From CAZGYE01 sp964530165 (GTDB lineage Bacteria; Planctomycetota; Planctomycetia; Planctomycetales; Planctomycetaceae): a stretch of DNA of 22,018 nucleotides. The notes under the pieces were generated by a model that was not told the DNA's origin, ran no database searches, and saw only the letters and a list, made by a program, of their open reading frames with translations. How positions within the stretch are numbered: position 1 is the first letter of the stretch; the number at the start of each line of letters is the position of its first letter. Location of the stretch: positions 1-22,018 of the forward strand of contig CAZGYE010000064.1 of assembly GCA_964530165.1 (NCBI GenBank), given 5' to 3'. Below are positions 6,500 to 14,316 of this stretch, in pieces. The translations under genes and the position numbers were made by a program.

Positions 6500-9427
6500 T
6501 TAGTTGCGATCGGCTGAATTGTCAATGTCTTCACGTTTGGGTGGCTCTTGGGCCTTGCTGAGTGCACAATCCATGCGACCTTCAATGAACAGCAATTCCT
6601 CGTCAACCGGAAGATCGTTGAATTCCTGTTGCAGCCCCGACGGCCAGCGGATCACAAGCGCATCGATGTGCTGCTTCTCGCCCAGACCGAACGTCAACCG
6701 CCGCTGATTGCTGGCCTGGTATCCGTCGCCGGCTGTGAGCTGGCGGACATAATTTCGCTCACCGATTGTGAGCGTTACCGTTGTGCCGATCGCGTCACGG
6801 CTCGAATCCACGCCGACGAGCTTTAAGGCAAGAAAGTGTCCGGCGTGAGCCGTTTGATTTGTCAGCAGGGCTGCGGGCGCGTCCAAGTGGGAAACGACCA
6901 CATCTTCCAAACCGTCCCGGTTCCAGTCGAGCCGCGCCAGCCCGCGGCCCAGGTATTTCCCTTCGAAATAACGACCGAGCACCTCCGGCGGCAATTCTGC
7001 AAAGTGTCCCTCGCCAATGTTGCGGAAATACTGCGGACGCATCTGATAGGGGCGATCGAGGTCGCGGAAGTCGTCAACCTCTCCGTTGGCAACAATAAGA
7101 TCGAGCAATCCGTCCAGTTCGCCATCGAGAAACTGGGTTCCGAACGCAATCAGTTTCATGCTGGGACGGTGCAGCCCCGTTTGATGCGTCGCATCGACAA
7201 AAAGGTGCTGGGGGCGCTGAAGGTAGAGCGTGTTTGACTCTTTGCGAAAGTTCGTCACGAACAGGTCCAGCAATCCATTGCCGTTGGAATCGCCGACTGC
7301 AATCCCCATGCAGGCTTCGGGGCGGCCGTCAAGATTCAGCGAAAGCCCCATCTGGAGGGCTTGCTCAGCAAATACAGGCTTCCTGCCCGCACCGGAGGTG
7401 CGATTGACGAAGCAGAAGTTGGGGACCGCATCGTTCGCGACGAACAAATCAAGCCGCCCAGAACCGAACAAGTCCACTGCAGCAATCCCCAGACCCTTGC
7501 CCGCGGGCATCACGATACCGGATTCCTGTGTGGCGTTGCGGAAATGCCCGTCGCCCAAATTGACGTACAGTTGATCCTGTGCGGCCGGAAAGTTGAGCGG
7601 CAGGCAGCTCCTCGGGATTCCATTTTCGTCGGGGCAAATTCGCTCGAAGACGTCCTCGCCTTCCAGATAGTTGACCGCGTAGAGATCGGGCAGCCGATCG
7701 TTGTTGAGATCGGCCATCAGACAACTGGTCGTCCACCGCCCAGGATCTCCTTCGACAACATCCGAAACGTCGGTGAATGTTCCGTCACCGTTGTTCCGAT
7801 ACAGACGATTCCATCCGATGTTGGCCACGTACACGTCGGAGAAACCATCGCTGTCAAAATCCCCGACGGTCACACCCTGGCTGAAGCGATTCTCCGTCAG
7901 ACGCGCCTGTTCGGTCACGTCCTCAAAGTGTCCGTTGCCCAGATTGCGATAGAGGTGGTCGAGATACCCTCGTTGGTGGGATTGCGGGGGCCAGTTGCAG
8001 CCCTGAGTCAGATAAATGTCCGGCCAGCCGTCGGCGTCGTAATCGAGCACGGCGACTCCGCCACCCGTGAACTCATACAGTCTTCTGGTCTGTTTGTTCG
8101 GCTCGGAACCGTTGAAGTACGTGAAGTTCAACCCGGCAACGGACGCCATGTCGGAAAACGCAACGCGGACTTCTTCACGAGGTCTTTTGACGGCAGAACT
8201 GTGGTCCTCCTTCATCGACCAGCGAGGTAGGGGATGGTTCGACAAGTCAACCAGCGACGCTGGATTCGCATCGGGAATCGCCCGTGCCAAGGGGAGATCG
8301 GCCAAACTCGCTTTCAGCCGCAGCATTCCTTCACGAGCCCAAAGATAATCGGGGTAGCGCTGCGCAGCGAGGCGATACCAACCGTAAGCCTCCCAAATCA
8401 ACCCAAGAGACTCCGCCAACTCGGTGACCTGCCGCAGCGCACGCGGCTTTGGATCGGTGTAGGCCAGCTTGACGGCCGTGAAGTAACGTTCCAGCGCGCG
8501 AGCACGCTTCAAGAACGGGGCGGCCTGCGGTCTGTTTCCCTCAGAGAGAAGCAACTGCGACAACTGGTAGTTTGCCCGCTCGTGATTGGGGTCGATGCGA
8601 ACCGCTTCCCAAAAGCAGCGGATGGCAACGCGAGGCTCGGACCGTTTTTGGGCCCACCTGCCGCGGATGGCCCAGATACCGGGGTGTCGCTCGGCCCGTT
8701 CAGGCAGGCCGGCATCCCAGCTCAGAAACTCCTTCTCCCCCGCCGACTCCAGCAGCAGTTGTCCCAGTTTGACATGGGCCTCAACCCAGTCCGGGTGAGA
8801 AGCGATGATTTGCTGCAATCGCGATTTCGCAAGCGCGTCTTCCTGCTGATCGATCGCATGCCACGCCAAACCGAGCAGCGGCAAGGGGTCGCTGGGAGCC
8901 GCCGTATGAAGATCCTGGAGCACATCCAGGTTCTCGAGGGCCGTCTCGCCCATGCACAACAAGAATAGATGAATCGGTCCAAACTTGCCCAACTGAATGA
9001 GCCTCAGCCGATAAGGAATCGCTTCCCAGCTACGGGCGCTGATGCCCAACAGATAAGCCAGCCGGTCGTTGGCGGTGCCGCTCAGTGGATACTGGGCCAC
9101 GGCGCGCCGAAACTGGGCTTCCGCTTCGGAAGGCCGTTTCAAATCGAGCAGCAGCAGGTCGCCGGCTGCGCAGCGGGCGGTGACGGCCGCAGAACTCCCA
9201 TCGTCTCCGACGCGCTGAAAGTACGCCAAGGCGTCTTCGAATCGTCGCATTTGCTGGGCGTGCCGGCCCTTTTGCAACAGACGGCTGGCTGGTTCGTGGA
9301 CACTCCAAAACCAGGCCAACAGAAGACCGGCGCCGGCGACGATCGCCCCCATCGCCGCGAGCCGCCACCACCACGCGCGGGCAGTAAGTAGGTCAGGCTC
9401 CTGCCTGACATCTGAGGCGTGCGACAT
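6500..9427 (-). CDS. CRTAC1-type protein A: TM anchor, TPR, FG-GAP propeller, ASPIC/UnbV
   Basis: Encodes 975 residues. Order: membrane helix at about 24-42; TPR-like helical repeats at about 50-375; FG-GAP/VCBS propeller at about 420-860 with Ca-type loops DYDADGWPD (462-470), DFDSDGFSD (523-531), DLNNDRLPD (573-581), DSNGNGLLD (713-721) and DWNRDGLED (834-842), and a degenerate DLFGSGRLD (652-660); ASPIC/UnbV domain at about 876-946 with QLTAGDGYQASNQRR and IRWPSG. The large domain is expected outside the cytoplasmic membrane; function is unknown. Start: ATG 9427 with GAGGT just upstream lies inside repeat 9388-9463, so residues 1-14 are repeat-encoded; the only later ATG (9352, M26) would cut into the membrane helix. 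The lipoprotein gene ends 41 bases upstream. Confidence 0.88.
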   Translation of the reverse strand: MSHASDVRQEPDLLTARAWWWRLAAMGAIVAGAGLLLAWFWSVHEPASRLLQKGRHAQQMRRFEDALAYFQRVGDDGSSAAVTARCAAGDLLLLDLKRPSEAEAQFRRAVAQYPLSGTANDRLAYLLGISARSWEAIPYRLRLIQLGKFGPIHLFLLCMGETALENLDVLQDLHTAAPSDPLPLLGLAWHAIDQQEDALAKSRLQQIIASHPDWVEAHVKLGQLLLESAGEKEFLSWDAGLPERAERHPGIWAIRGRWAQKRSEPRVAIRCFWEAVRIDPNHERANYQLSQLLLSEGNRPQAAPFLKRARALERYFTAVKLAYTDPKPRALRQVTELAESLGLIWEAYGWYRLAAQRYPDYLWAREGMLRLKASLADLPLARAIPDANPASLVDLSNHPLPRWSMKEDHSSAVKRPREEVRVAFSDMASVAGLNFTYFNGSEPNKQTRRLYEFTGGGVAVLDYDADGWPDIYLTQGCNWPPQSHQRGYLDHLYRNLGNGHFEDVTEQARLTENRFSQGVTVGDFDSDGFSDVYVANIGWNRLYRNNGDGTFTDVSDVVEGDPGRWTTSCLMADLNNDRLPDLYAVNYLEGEDVFERICPDENGIPRSCLPLNFPAAQDQLYVNLGDGHFRNATQESGIVMPAGKGLGIAAVDLFGSGRLDLFVANDAVPNFCFVNRTSGAGRKPVFAEQALQMGLSLNLDGRPEACMGIAVGDSNGNGLLDLFVTNFRKESNTLYLQRPQHLFVDATHQTGLHRPSMKLIAFGTQFLDGELDGLLDLIVANGEVDDFRDLDRPYQMRPQYFRNIGEGHFAELPPEVLGRYFEGKYLGRGLARLDWNRDGLEDVVVSHLDAPAALLTNQTAHAGHFLALKLVGVDSSRDAIGTTVTLTIGERNYVRQLTAGDGYQASNQRRLTFGLGEKQHIDALVIRWPSGLQQEFNDLPVDEELLFIEGRMDCALSKAQEPPKREDIDNSADRN

Positions 9428-9463
9428 CGTACCTCAACAGCGTCAGGCAGGAGCCTGACCTAC
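9388..9463. repeat. REP-B inverted pair, copy 1
   Basis: Two 22-base arms (9388-9409, 9442-9463) are perfect inverted repeats around a 32-base spacer. Each arm holds the hairpin GTCAGGC-TCCT-GCCTGAC, and the spacer adds inner arms TGAGG/CCTCA (9413-9417, 9432-9436). The copy at 17508-17583 has the same orientation and differs at only three spacer positions (73 of 76 identical). On the minus strand the spacer supplies GAGGT-ACG-ATG, used as the start of CRTAC1-type protein A. The core CAGGC...GCCTG resembles REP-A. Confidence 0.93.
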
Positions 9464-9468
9464 AGTAA

Positions 9469-9891
9469 CTACGGTTTCATGTCGAACGGAAAGTGATTGT
9501 CGCCCTCTTTGACTTCGGCGGTCAAGTCGGTCGTCGATTCAGTTCGATACTTCTCGGGAATGTTGGGGTATTCCTTGATCTCGGGTTCGACGCCTTCCTC
9601 CGGTGCAGGCAGCGGTGGTGGAAGGACCGTGACCGTGTACTTTCCCAGCGCGAGCGGGGCCTCGATCGTAAACTTGCCCGCAGAATCGAGCTTCGCGAGG
9701 GCCCCCACGCCAAGCTCCTCTGAGTTGAATTGTACCTGGCCTTCCGTCACCGGCTCGCCCCCGAACGTGACCGTTCCCGAGACCGTGCCAGACGGCCGGA
9801 CCTCGGAGCCGCTACACCCAGCCAGGACAATCAGCAGGGGAAAAAGGGTTGCCACAAGCGTGTTATGGATTGGACGGTTCGGTTTTTGCAT
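9469..9891 (-). CDS. Small lipoprotein with carboxypeptidase-regulatory-like beta domain
   Basis: Encodes 140 residues. ATG 9891 precedes a lipoprotein signal peptide with lipobox LAGC (Cys26). The mature part follows the common planctomycete pattern of a short beta-sandwich: SGTVTFGGEPVTEGQVQF, then DSAGKFTIEAPLALGKYTVTV (carboxypeptidase-regulatory/CNA-B-like fold), a proline/glutamate-rich linker (about 91-112), the motif IPEKYRTESTTDLTAEV and an end with FPFDMKP. It is expected to be lipid-anchored and to face the periplasm. It lies 54 bases after the DUF1559 gene and 41 bases before CRTAC1-type protein A, a gene trio I regard as a planctomycete envelope cassette. The molecular role is unknown. 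Confidence 0.82.
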   Translation of the reverse strand: MQKPNRPIHNTLVATLFPLLIVLAGCSGSEVRPSGTVSGTVTFGGEPVTEGQVQFNSEELGVGALAKLDSAGKFTIEAPLALGKYTVTVLPPPLPAPEEGVEPEIKEYPNIPEKYRTESTTDLTAEVKEGDNHFPFDMKP

Positions 9892-9945
9892 CCTGCGGGG
9901 ATTCCTTCTGATTGCTGGGGGAACGCGAAACTTGTTCGCGCTAGG

Positions 9946-10908
9946 CTAGAATGGGTCGTCCACCACTTGGTCATCATCCTTCGAAGCGATGGCCCTGAGG
10001 ACGCTCATGTCCATGTTTTCGGAGGCGAAATGCACACTGCCGTCAGCCATCAACACATGAATCCCTCCCTCGTGGAACGAGTTGAGGACCGTGTTGGCAT
10101 CCCAGGTGCTGTTCGAGCCGGCTGCAGTCGTCCGACTGTTGATTTGATATTGAACTGCCGTAACCCCGGAGCTCCATGAATCAACGCCGTTGGGGTTTGT
10201 GTTGCTGACTCGACCAGAAAAGGTGCAACCCGACCAACCTCCATAATAGACGCTGCGAATGTCCTGTGTGCCGACCCTCCCGGACTGTTCACCGACAATC
10301 ATCGTATTCGACGTCCCGTCGGTGCAATCGCGCATGCGCGCCGACTCGTTCGGCAGCAACATGCCGTTGGAGCAATATTGCCCGCCGTAATTCGAGATCG
10401 AACACTGATCCGTTCGACCGGCCGGATCAGGAAACGCTCCCATAATTCCGACGTAACAATGCGTCTGCCCACGGCTGCTGTTGTTCTTGGTCGGTGGGCC
10501 ATTCGAGTTTTGATCGAGCGTGCTGGAGGGGCATACATATACGTCGACCAGCAAACCTCCAAGAATGCTGTTCGCACCACTGTAGGGCTGGGAGAGGAAG
10601 TCGCCGCTGACAGTGTCAAGCTGATTGTACAGACCGGCTTGATCCAGGAACGGAAGCAGCGCGACCCGCCAATTCGGCTTGCTGTTTGACCATTGTGTTC
10701 CCATAGGAAACGCGAGATGCTCATCGTGGTAGTTGTGCAGCGCCAGACCGAGTTGCTTCATGTTGTTCTTGCACTGCGATCGCCGGGCCGCCTCGCGGGC
10801 CTGCTGAACCGCCGGCAGCAACAGCGCGATCAGAATGGCAATAATGGCGATCACGACCAGCAGTTCAATCAGCGTGAACGCAAAACGTGGAATTTTCCTG
10901 CTCCGCAT
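9946..10908 (-). CDS. DUF1559 protein with type IV pilin-like N-terminus
   Basis: Encodes 320 residues. ATG 10908 has AAGGAG 8 bases upstream. The N-terminus is a class III signal peptide: basic leader, then A10-FTLIELLVV with Glu at mature position 5 and a long hydrophobic helix (11-33), so prepilin peptidase should cut after A10. QQAREAARRSQCKNNMKQLGLALHNYH follows, typical of the planctomycete DUF1559 (SBP_bac_10) family. The C-terminus carries H279-X9-D289-G290, which names the family's H-X9-DG tail. Cys residues (130-230) probably form disulfides. Such proteins are thought to be pseudopilins or surface fibre components; that role is inferred from the N-terminus. It is the promoter-proximal gene of the minus-strand run. 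Confidence 0.92.
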   Translation of the reverse strand: MRSRKIPRFAFTLIELLVVIAIIAILIALLLPAVQQAREAARRSQCKNNMKQLGLALHNYHDEHLAFPMGTQWSNSKPNWRVALLPFLDQAGLYNQLDTVSGDFLSQPYSGANSILGGLLVDVYVCPSSTLDQNSNGPPTKNNSSRGQTHCYVGIMGAFPDPAGRTDQCSISNYGGQYCSNGMLLPNESARMRDCTDGTSNTMIVGEQSGRVGTQDIRSVYYGGWSGCTFSGRVSNTNPNGVDSWSSGVTAVQYQINSRTTAAGSNSTWDANTVLNSFHEGGIHVLMADGSVHFASENMDMSVLRAIASKDDDQVVDDPF

Positions 10909-11134
10909 GATGACGTCTCCTTCTTTCCTGGGAGAAACCCCAAACAGACAACTTGCTGAGAAACCAAACTCTCACCGCCGGCTCGAATTGCCGTGCCGGG
11001 GACCCTGAGATTCCGGCAACAGGTAGCCGATACTGAGCTCGGGAATTGCATCGCGGAAACTCAGGAAGTGGAGTGTGCAGGATACACAATCGAAGAACCG
11101 GATGTCAAGGATTGGTTTTCCAAAAAGCAAGCCA

Positions 11135-11221
11135 CGGCGGGTGGCCGGGTCTGACCAACGGGAAGGCCCAGAACGCATGCAGCGGGGCCATCGCATTCGC
11201 TCTGACCCCGCCACCCCGCCG
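11135..11221. repeat. Imperfect inverted repeat (candidate further palindrome family)
   Basis: CGGCGGGTGGCCGGGTC (11135-11151) and the right part GACCCCGCCACCCCGCCG (11204-11221) are inverted copies with one small indel and one or two mismatches, enclosing about 52 bases. Inside, GGCCC and GGGCC form a smaller stem. The design (inverted pair between genes) matches the other repeats, but the sequence is different and only one copy is present. Confidence 0.5.
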
Positions 11222-11250
11222 TTGACACTTGCCGCGCGGCGGGATATTTC
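11222..11250 (+). promoter_or_regulatory. Candidate promoter for CRTAC1-type protein B
   Basis: A consensus TTGACA (11222-11227), 17-base spacer and TATTTC (11245-11250, weak -10). Transcription would begin near 11257, which would leave ATG 11260 almost leaderless and favours ATG 11317 as start. The -35 directly follows the inverted repeat. Confidence 0.3.
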
Positions 11251-11316
11251 TGAGGCTGGATGCCCCCTTCTTCGACCGCCGCCCGGCACACCTTCTGGCC
11301 GCCGCGAAAGCAAGTG

Positions 11317-14313
11317 ATGTGCGACGACTCACCCTCGACCGAACAATCCGCTTCGAATTCCGAGAACGTCTTGCGTCGGGTCTGGTGGATGTCGGCTGGC
11401 ATCGTGGTTCTGGCGGGCGTGGGGACCCTGATCTGGTTTCTCGTTCGCCCATCGAACGAGGAGATTCTGGATCAGGCGCGAGTCTCCTTTGCCAGGGCGG
11501 ATTATCAGACGGCCGATGAGCTGGTACGACAGGTCCTCGGTCGTTCTCCGAAATTTCCCCCGGCTTTGCTGCTGGCAGCACGCTGTGCGATCAAGCTCAA
11601 CGACCCTCAGCGGGCCGTCAGATACGTCAAGCGCGTCAAGAACGTTGAGGGCGAACATGCCGCCACCCTGTTGTGCGAGGCCGGCGATCTGCTGCTGTTG
11701 GACTTGCGTCACGCCTCGGCTGCAGAGCAGCGGTTTCGCAGCGCGCTGAAAATTGAGCCGGACAACTTCACCGCCGTGAATCGACTGGCCTACTTGTTGA
11801 CCCTGGAAGGCCGCGTCTGGGAATCACTGCCATTCTTCAGGCAGCAGGTTCGTATGGAGCGGTTCACTGCCGATCATCTTCTCATGCTGGGCATGGGGGA
11901 CGCCTTTGTCGAAAGTTCGAAAACGATTGAGGCTTTTCGCCAGGCCGTCCCGGACGATCCTGTACCGCTGATCGGACGGGCGCGCACGGCCATCAACGAG
12001 AACCGAAACCGTCAAGCGGAGTCCTGGTTGCGCGAAGTGGTCGATGCTGTCCCGAATCAGGTCGAAGCTCAGGCGCTACTCGGTCGCGTGTTGCTCGAAT
12101 CCCAACGTGCGGATGAGTTGCTCCGGTGGCATCAGCGTCTCCCCGAAGAGGCGGATCGGCATCCGATGATCTGGCTCGTCCGCGGGCTGTGGGCTCAGCA
12201 GCGGGGCGAGAAGAAATCACCTGTCCGGTGTTTCTGGGAGTCGGTTCGACGTGACCCGAATCAGAAGTCGACCAACTACAAGTTGGGACAGGCGCTGGTG
12301 GCTGCCGGCGAGCAGGAAAAGGCCGCCCCTTTTCTAAGGCGCGCCCGTCAACTGGAACAGGCAGTCACAACCATCGAGCAGATCCACGACCGACGAACCG
12401 ACACGCGTCTGATGCGCCGCGCCGCTGGGCAAATGGAGTCCCTGGGACGTCTCTGGGAAGCGTGGGGGTGGAGCAGGGCCGCTTCGGCAATCAATCCCAA
12501 TCTGAAGTGGGCTCAACAGAAAATCGCGCGACTTCGGCCGCGATTGAAGCAGAACACACCGTGGACGATTCCCGAGATGTTGCCCGGACAGGACACGGAC
12601 TGGTCAGCCTACCCGCTGCCAAACTGGACATCCAGAAGTCCTGCATCCAATCGTTCCTCGACTCCCGAGGTTGTGTCGAGAAGTCGCGTTTCGTTTGTTG
12701 ACTCCGCTTCTGCGGTCGGGCTGCAGTTTGACTATTTCGCCAGCGAGGATCCCCAGACTGATGGGAAACGGATGTTTGAGCAGATGGGCGGTGGTGTTGC
12801 CGTATTGGATTACGACGCGGACGGCTGGCCGGACATTTATCTCGCGCAGGGATGCAGTTGGCCGCCCGTACCCAATGAACACCGGCATTGGGACCGTCTG
12901 TTTCGGAATCTCGGCAACGGCCGTTTTGCAGACGTCACCGATCAGGCTGTCCTCGCCGAGAATCGCTACAGCCAGGGAGTCACCATCGGGGACTTCGACA
13001 ACGACGGTTTTCCGGACTTGTACGTTGCCAACATCGGCGAGAACCGGTTTTTCCGCAACAACGGCGACGGCACTTTCACAGACATCACCGAGCAAACCGC
13101 GACGGCAGGCGATCGCTGGACGACGAGCTGCCTGCTGGCCGATCTCAACGGTGACACGCTGCCTGATCTGTACGCCGTCAACTATCTGAGTGGGCCTGAT
13201 CTATTCAGCCACATCTGCGCGACAGAGCAGGGCCGCATGCGCGCCTGCTCGCCGAAAATGTTTGCCGGCGCCCCGGACCGGCTCTATCTGAACCTCGGCG
13301 ACGGACGGTTTGAGAACGTCACGAAATCGGCCGGCATCACCGCGCCAGACGGGAAGGGGTTGGGGATTGTGGCGGGTGATTTCAATGGGACCGGCCTGCT
13401 GAGTCTTTTCATCGCCAACGATCAAACTCCAAACTTCTTCTATCGGAACCGAACGAAGTCGCCGGGAGCGCAGTTGTCGTTCGAGGAAAACGGTTTTGTA
13501 TCGGGACTGGCGTTTGATCGTGATGGGCTGGCGCTGGCGTGCATGGGGGTGGCGGCCGGAGACGCCAACGGGGATGGCTTGCCGGACTTATTCGTCACCA
13601 ACTTCTCCGGGGAATCGAACACCCTGTATGTTCAGCGGCCCGGCCGTTTCTTCATCGATGCCACTCGGGAAGCCGGCCTAAGAAGCACTAGTTTCATGGA
13701 ACTTGGATTCGGCACGCAATTTCTCGACGGTGAGCTTGACGGTTGGCCCGACCTCGTTCTCGCCAACGGTCATGTGGACGACTTCACATTCCGTGGGCAG
13801 CCGTACAAAATGCGCACGCAGTATTACCGCAACCTGGGCGAAGGCCGTTTTACCGAATTGTCTGGGGAAACTCTGGGAGACTACTTCCAAGGCGAATACC
13901 TCGGACGCGCGCTGGCAACGCTCGACTGGAATCGGGACGGACGGGAGGATTTCGTGGTCACGCATCTCGACGCGCCGGCAGCCCTGCTGACCAACCAAAC
14001 TCCAAACAGCGGACATTTTCTGGCTGTGCGATTCAGGGGCGTGAAGTCGGCTCGCGATGCGATCGGAACAGTCGTCCGCCTGACCGTCGCGAAACGCACC
14101 TGGACACAGCAACTCACAGCCGGCGACGGATTTCAGGCCAGCAACCAGCGCCAGTTGATCTTCGGTTTGGGCGACTGTGACCGCGTCGATTGTCTTGATG
14201 TCCGCTGGCCGAGCGGAGTCAAACAGCGGTTTGAAGATCTTGCGGCGGACGCGGAGTGGATCCTGATCGAGGGACAATCTCGGCCGGTAGAGATGCTCAA
14301 CAACTCTAACTAG
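11317..14313 (+). CDS. CRTAC1-type protein B: TM anchor, TPR, FG-GAP propeller, ASPIC/UnbV
   Basis: Encodes 998 residues from ATG 11317. The frame is open from ATG 11260, which has GAGG 4 bases upstream, but the paralogue's tail length and the candidate promoter favour 11317. Order: cytoplasmic tail, membrane helix at about 24-43, TPR-like repeats at about 50-410, FG-GAP propeller at about 460-900 with DYDADGWPD (498-506), DFDNDGFPD (559-567), DLNGDTLPD (609-617), DANGDGLPD (749-757), DWNRDGRED (870-878) and a degenerate DFNGTGLLS (688-696), then ASPIC/UnbV at about 913-984 with QLTAGDGFQASNQRQ and VRWPSG. It has the same architecture as protein A and is about three-quarters identical over the first two propeller blades. 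The TPR half is more diverged. Its stop is 3 bases from the end of the convergent DUF3604 gene. Confidence 0.88.
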   Translation: MCDDSPSTEQSASNSENVLRRVWWMSAGIVVLAGVGTLIWFLVRPSNEEILDQARVSFARADYQTADELVRQVLGRSPKFPPALLLAARCAIKLNDPQRAVRYVKRVKNVEGEHAATLLCEAGDLLLLDLRHASAAEQRFRSALKIEPDNFTAVNRLAYLLTLEGRVWESLPFFRQQVRMERFTADHLLMLGMGDAFVESSKTIEAFRQAVPDDPVPLIGRARTAINENRNRQAESWLREVVDAVPNQVEAQALLGRVLLESQRADELLRWHQRLPEEADRHPMIWLVRGLWAQQRGEKKSPVRCFWESVRRDPNQKSTNYKLGQALVAAGEQEKAAPFLRRARQLEQAVTTIEQIHDRRTDTRLMRRAAGQMESLGRLWEAWGWSRAASAINPNLKWAQQKIARLRPRLKQNTPWTIPEMLPGQDTDWSAYPLPNWTSRSPASNRSSTPEVVSRSRVSFVDSASAVGLQFDYFASEDPQTDGKRMFEQMGGGVAVLDYDADGWPDIYLAQGCSWPPVPNEHRHWDRLFRNLGNGRFADVTDQAVLAENRYSQGVTIGDFDNDGFPDLYVANIGENRFFRNNGDGTFTDITEQTATAGDRWTTSCLLADLNGDTLPDLYAVNYLSGPDLFSHICATEQGRMRACSPKMFAGAPDRLYLNLGDGRFENVTKSAGITAPDGKGLGIVAGDFNGTGLLSLFIANDQTPNFFYRNRTKSPGAQLSFEENGFVSGLAFDRDGLALACMGVAAGDANGDGLPDLFVTNFSGESNTLYVQRPGRFFIDATREAGLRSTSFMELGFGTQFLDGELDGWPDLVLANGHVDDFTFRGQPYKMRTQYYRNLGEGRFTELSGETLGDYFQGEYLGRALATLDWNRDGREDFVVTHLDAPAALLTNQTPNSGHFLAVRFRGVKSARDAIGTVVRLTVAKRTWTQQLTAGDGFQASNQRQLIFGLGDCDRVDCLDVRWPSGVKQRFEDLAADAEWILIEGQSRPVEMLNNSN

Positions 14314-14316
14314 CGG

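Larger units (their letters stand above)
10909..11259. other. Divergent intergenic region between the DUF1559 cassette and CRTAC1-type B
   Basis: About 350 bases with no convincing gene. It must contain the promoters for both directions. The half next to DUF1559 holds its AAGGAG site and no clear -10. The middle (about 10975-11130) shows nothing recognisable. The 11135-11221 part is an imperfect inverted repeat, and TTGACA follows at 11222. Confidence 0.6.
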
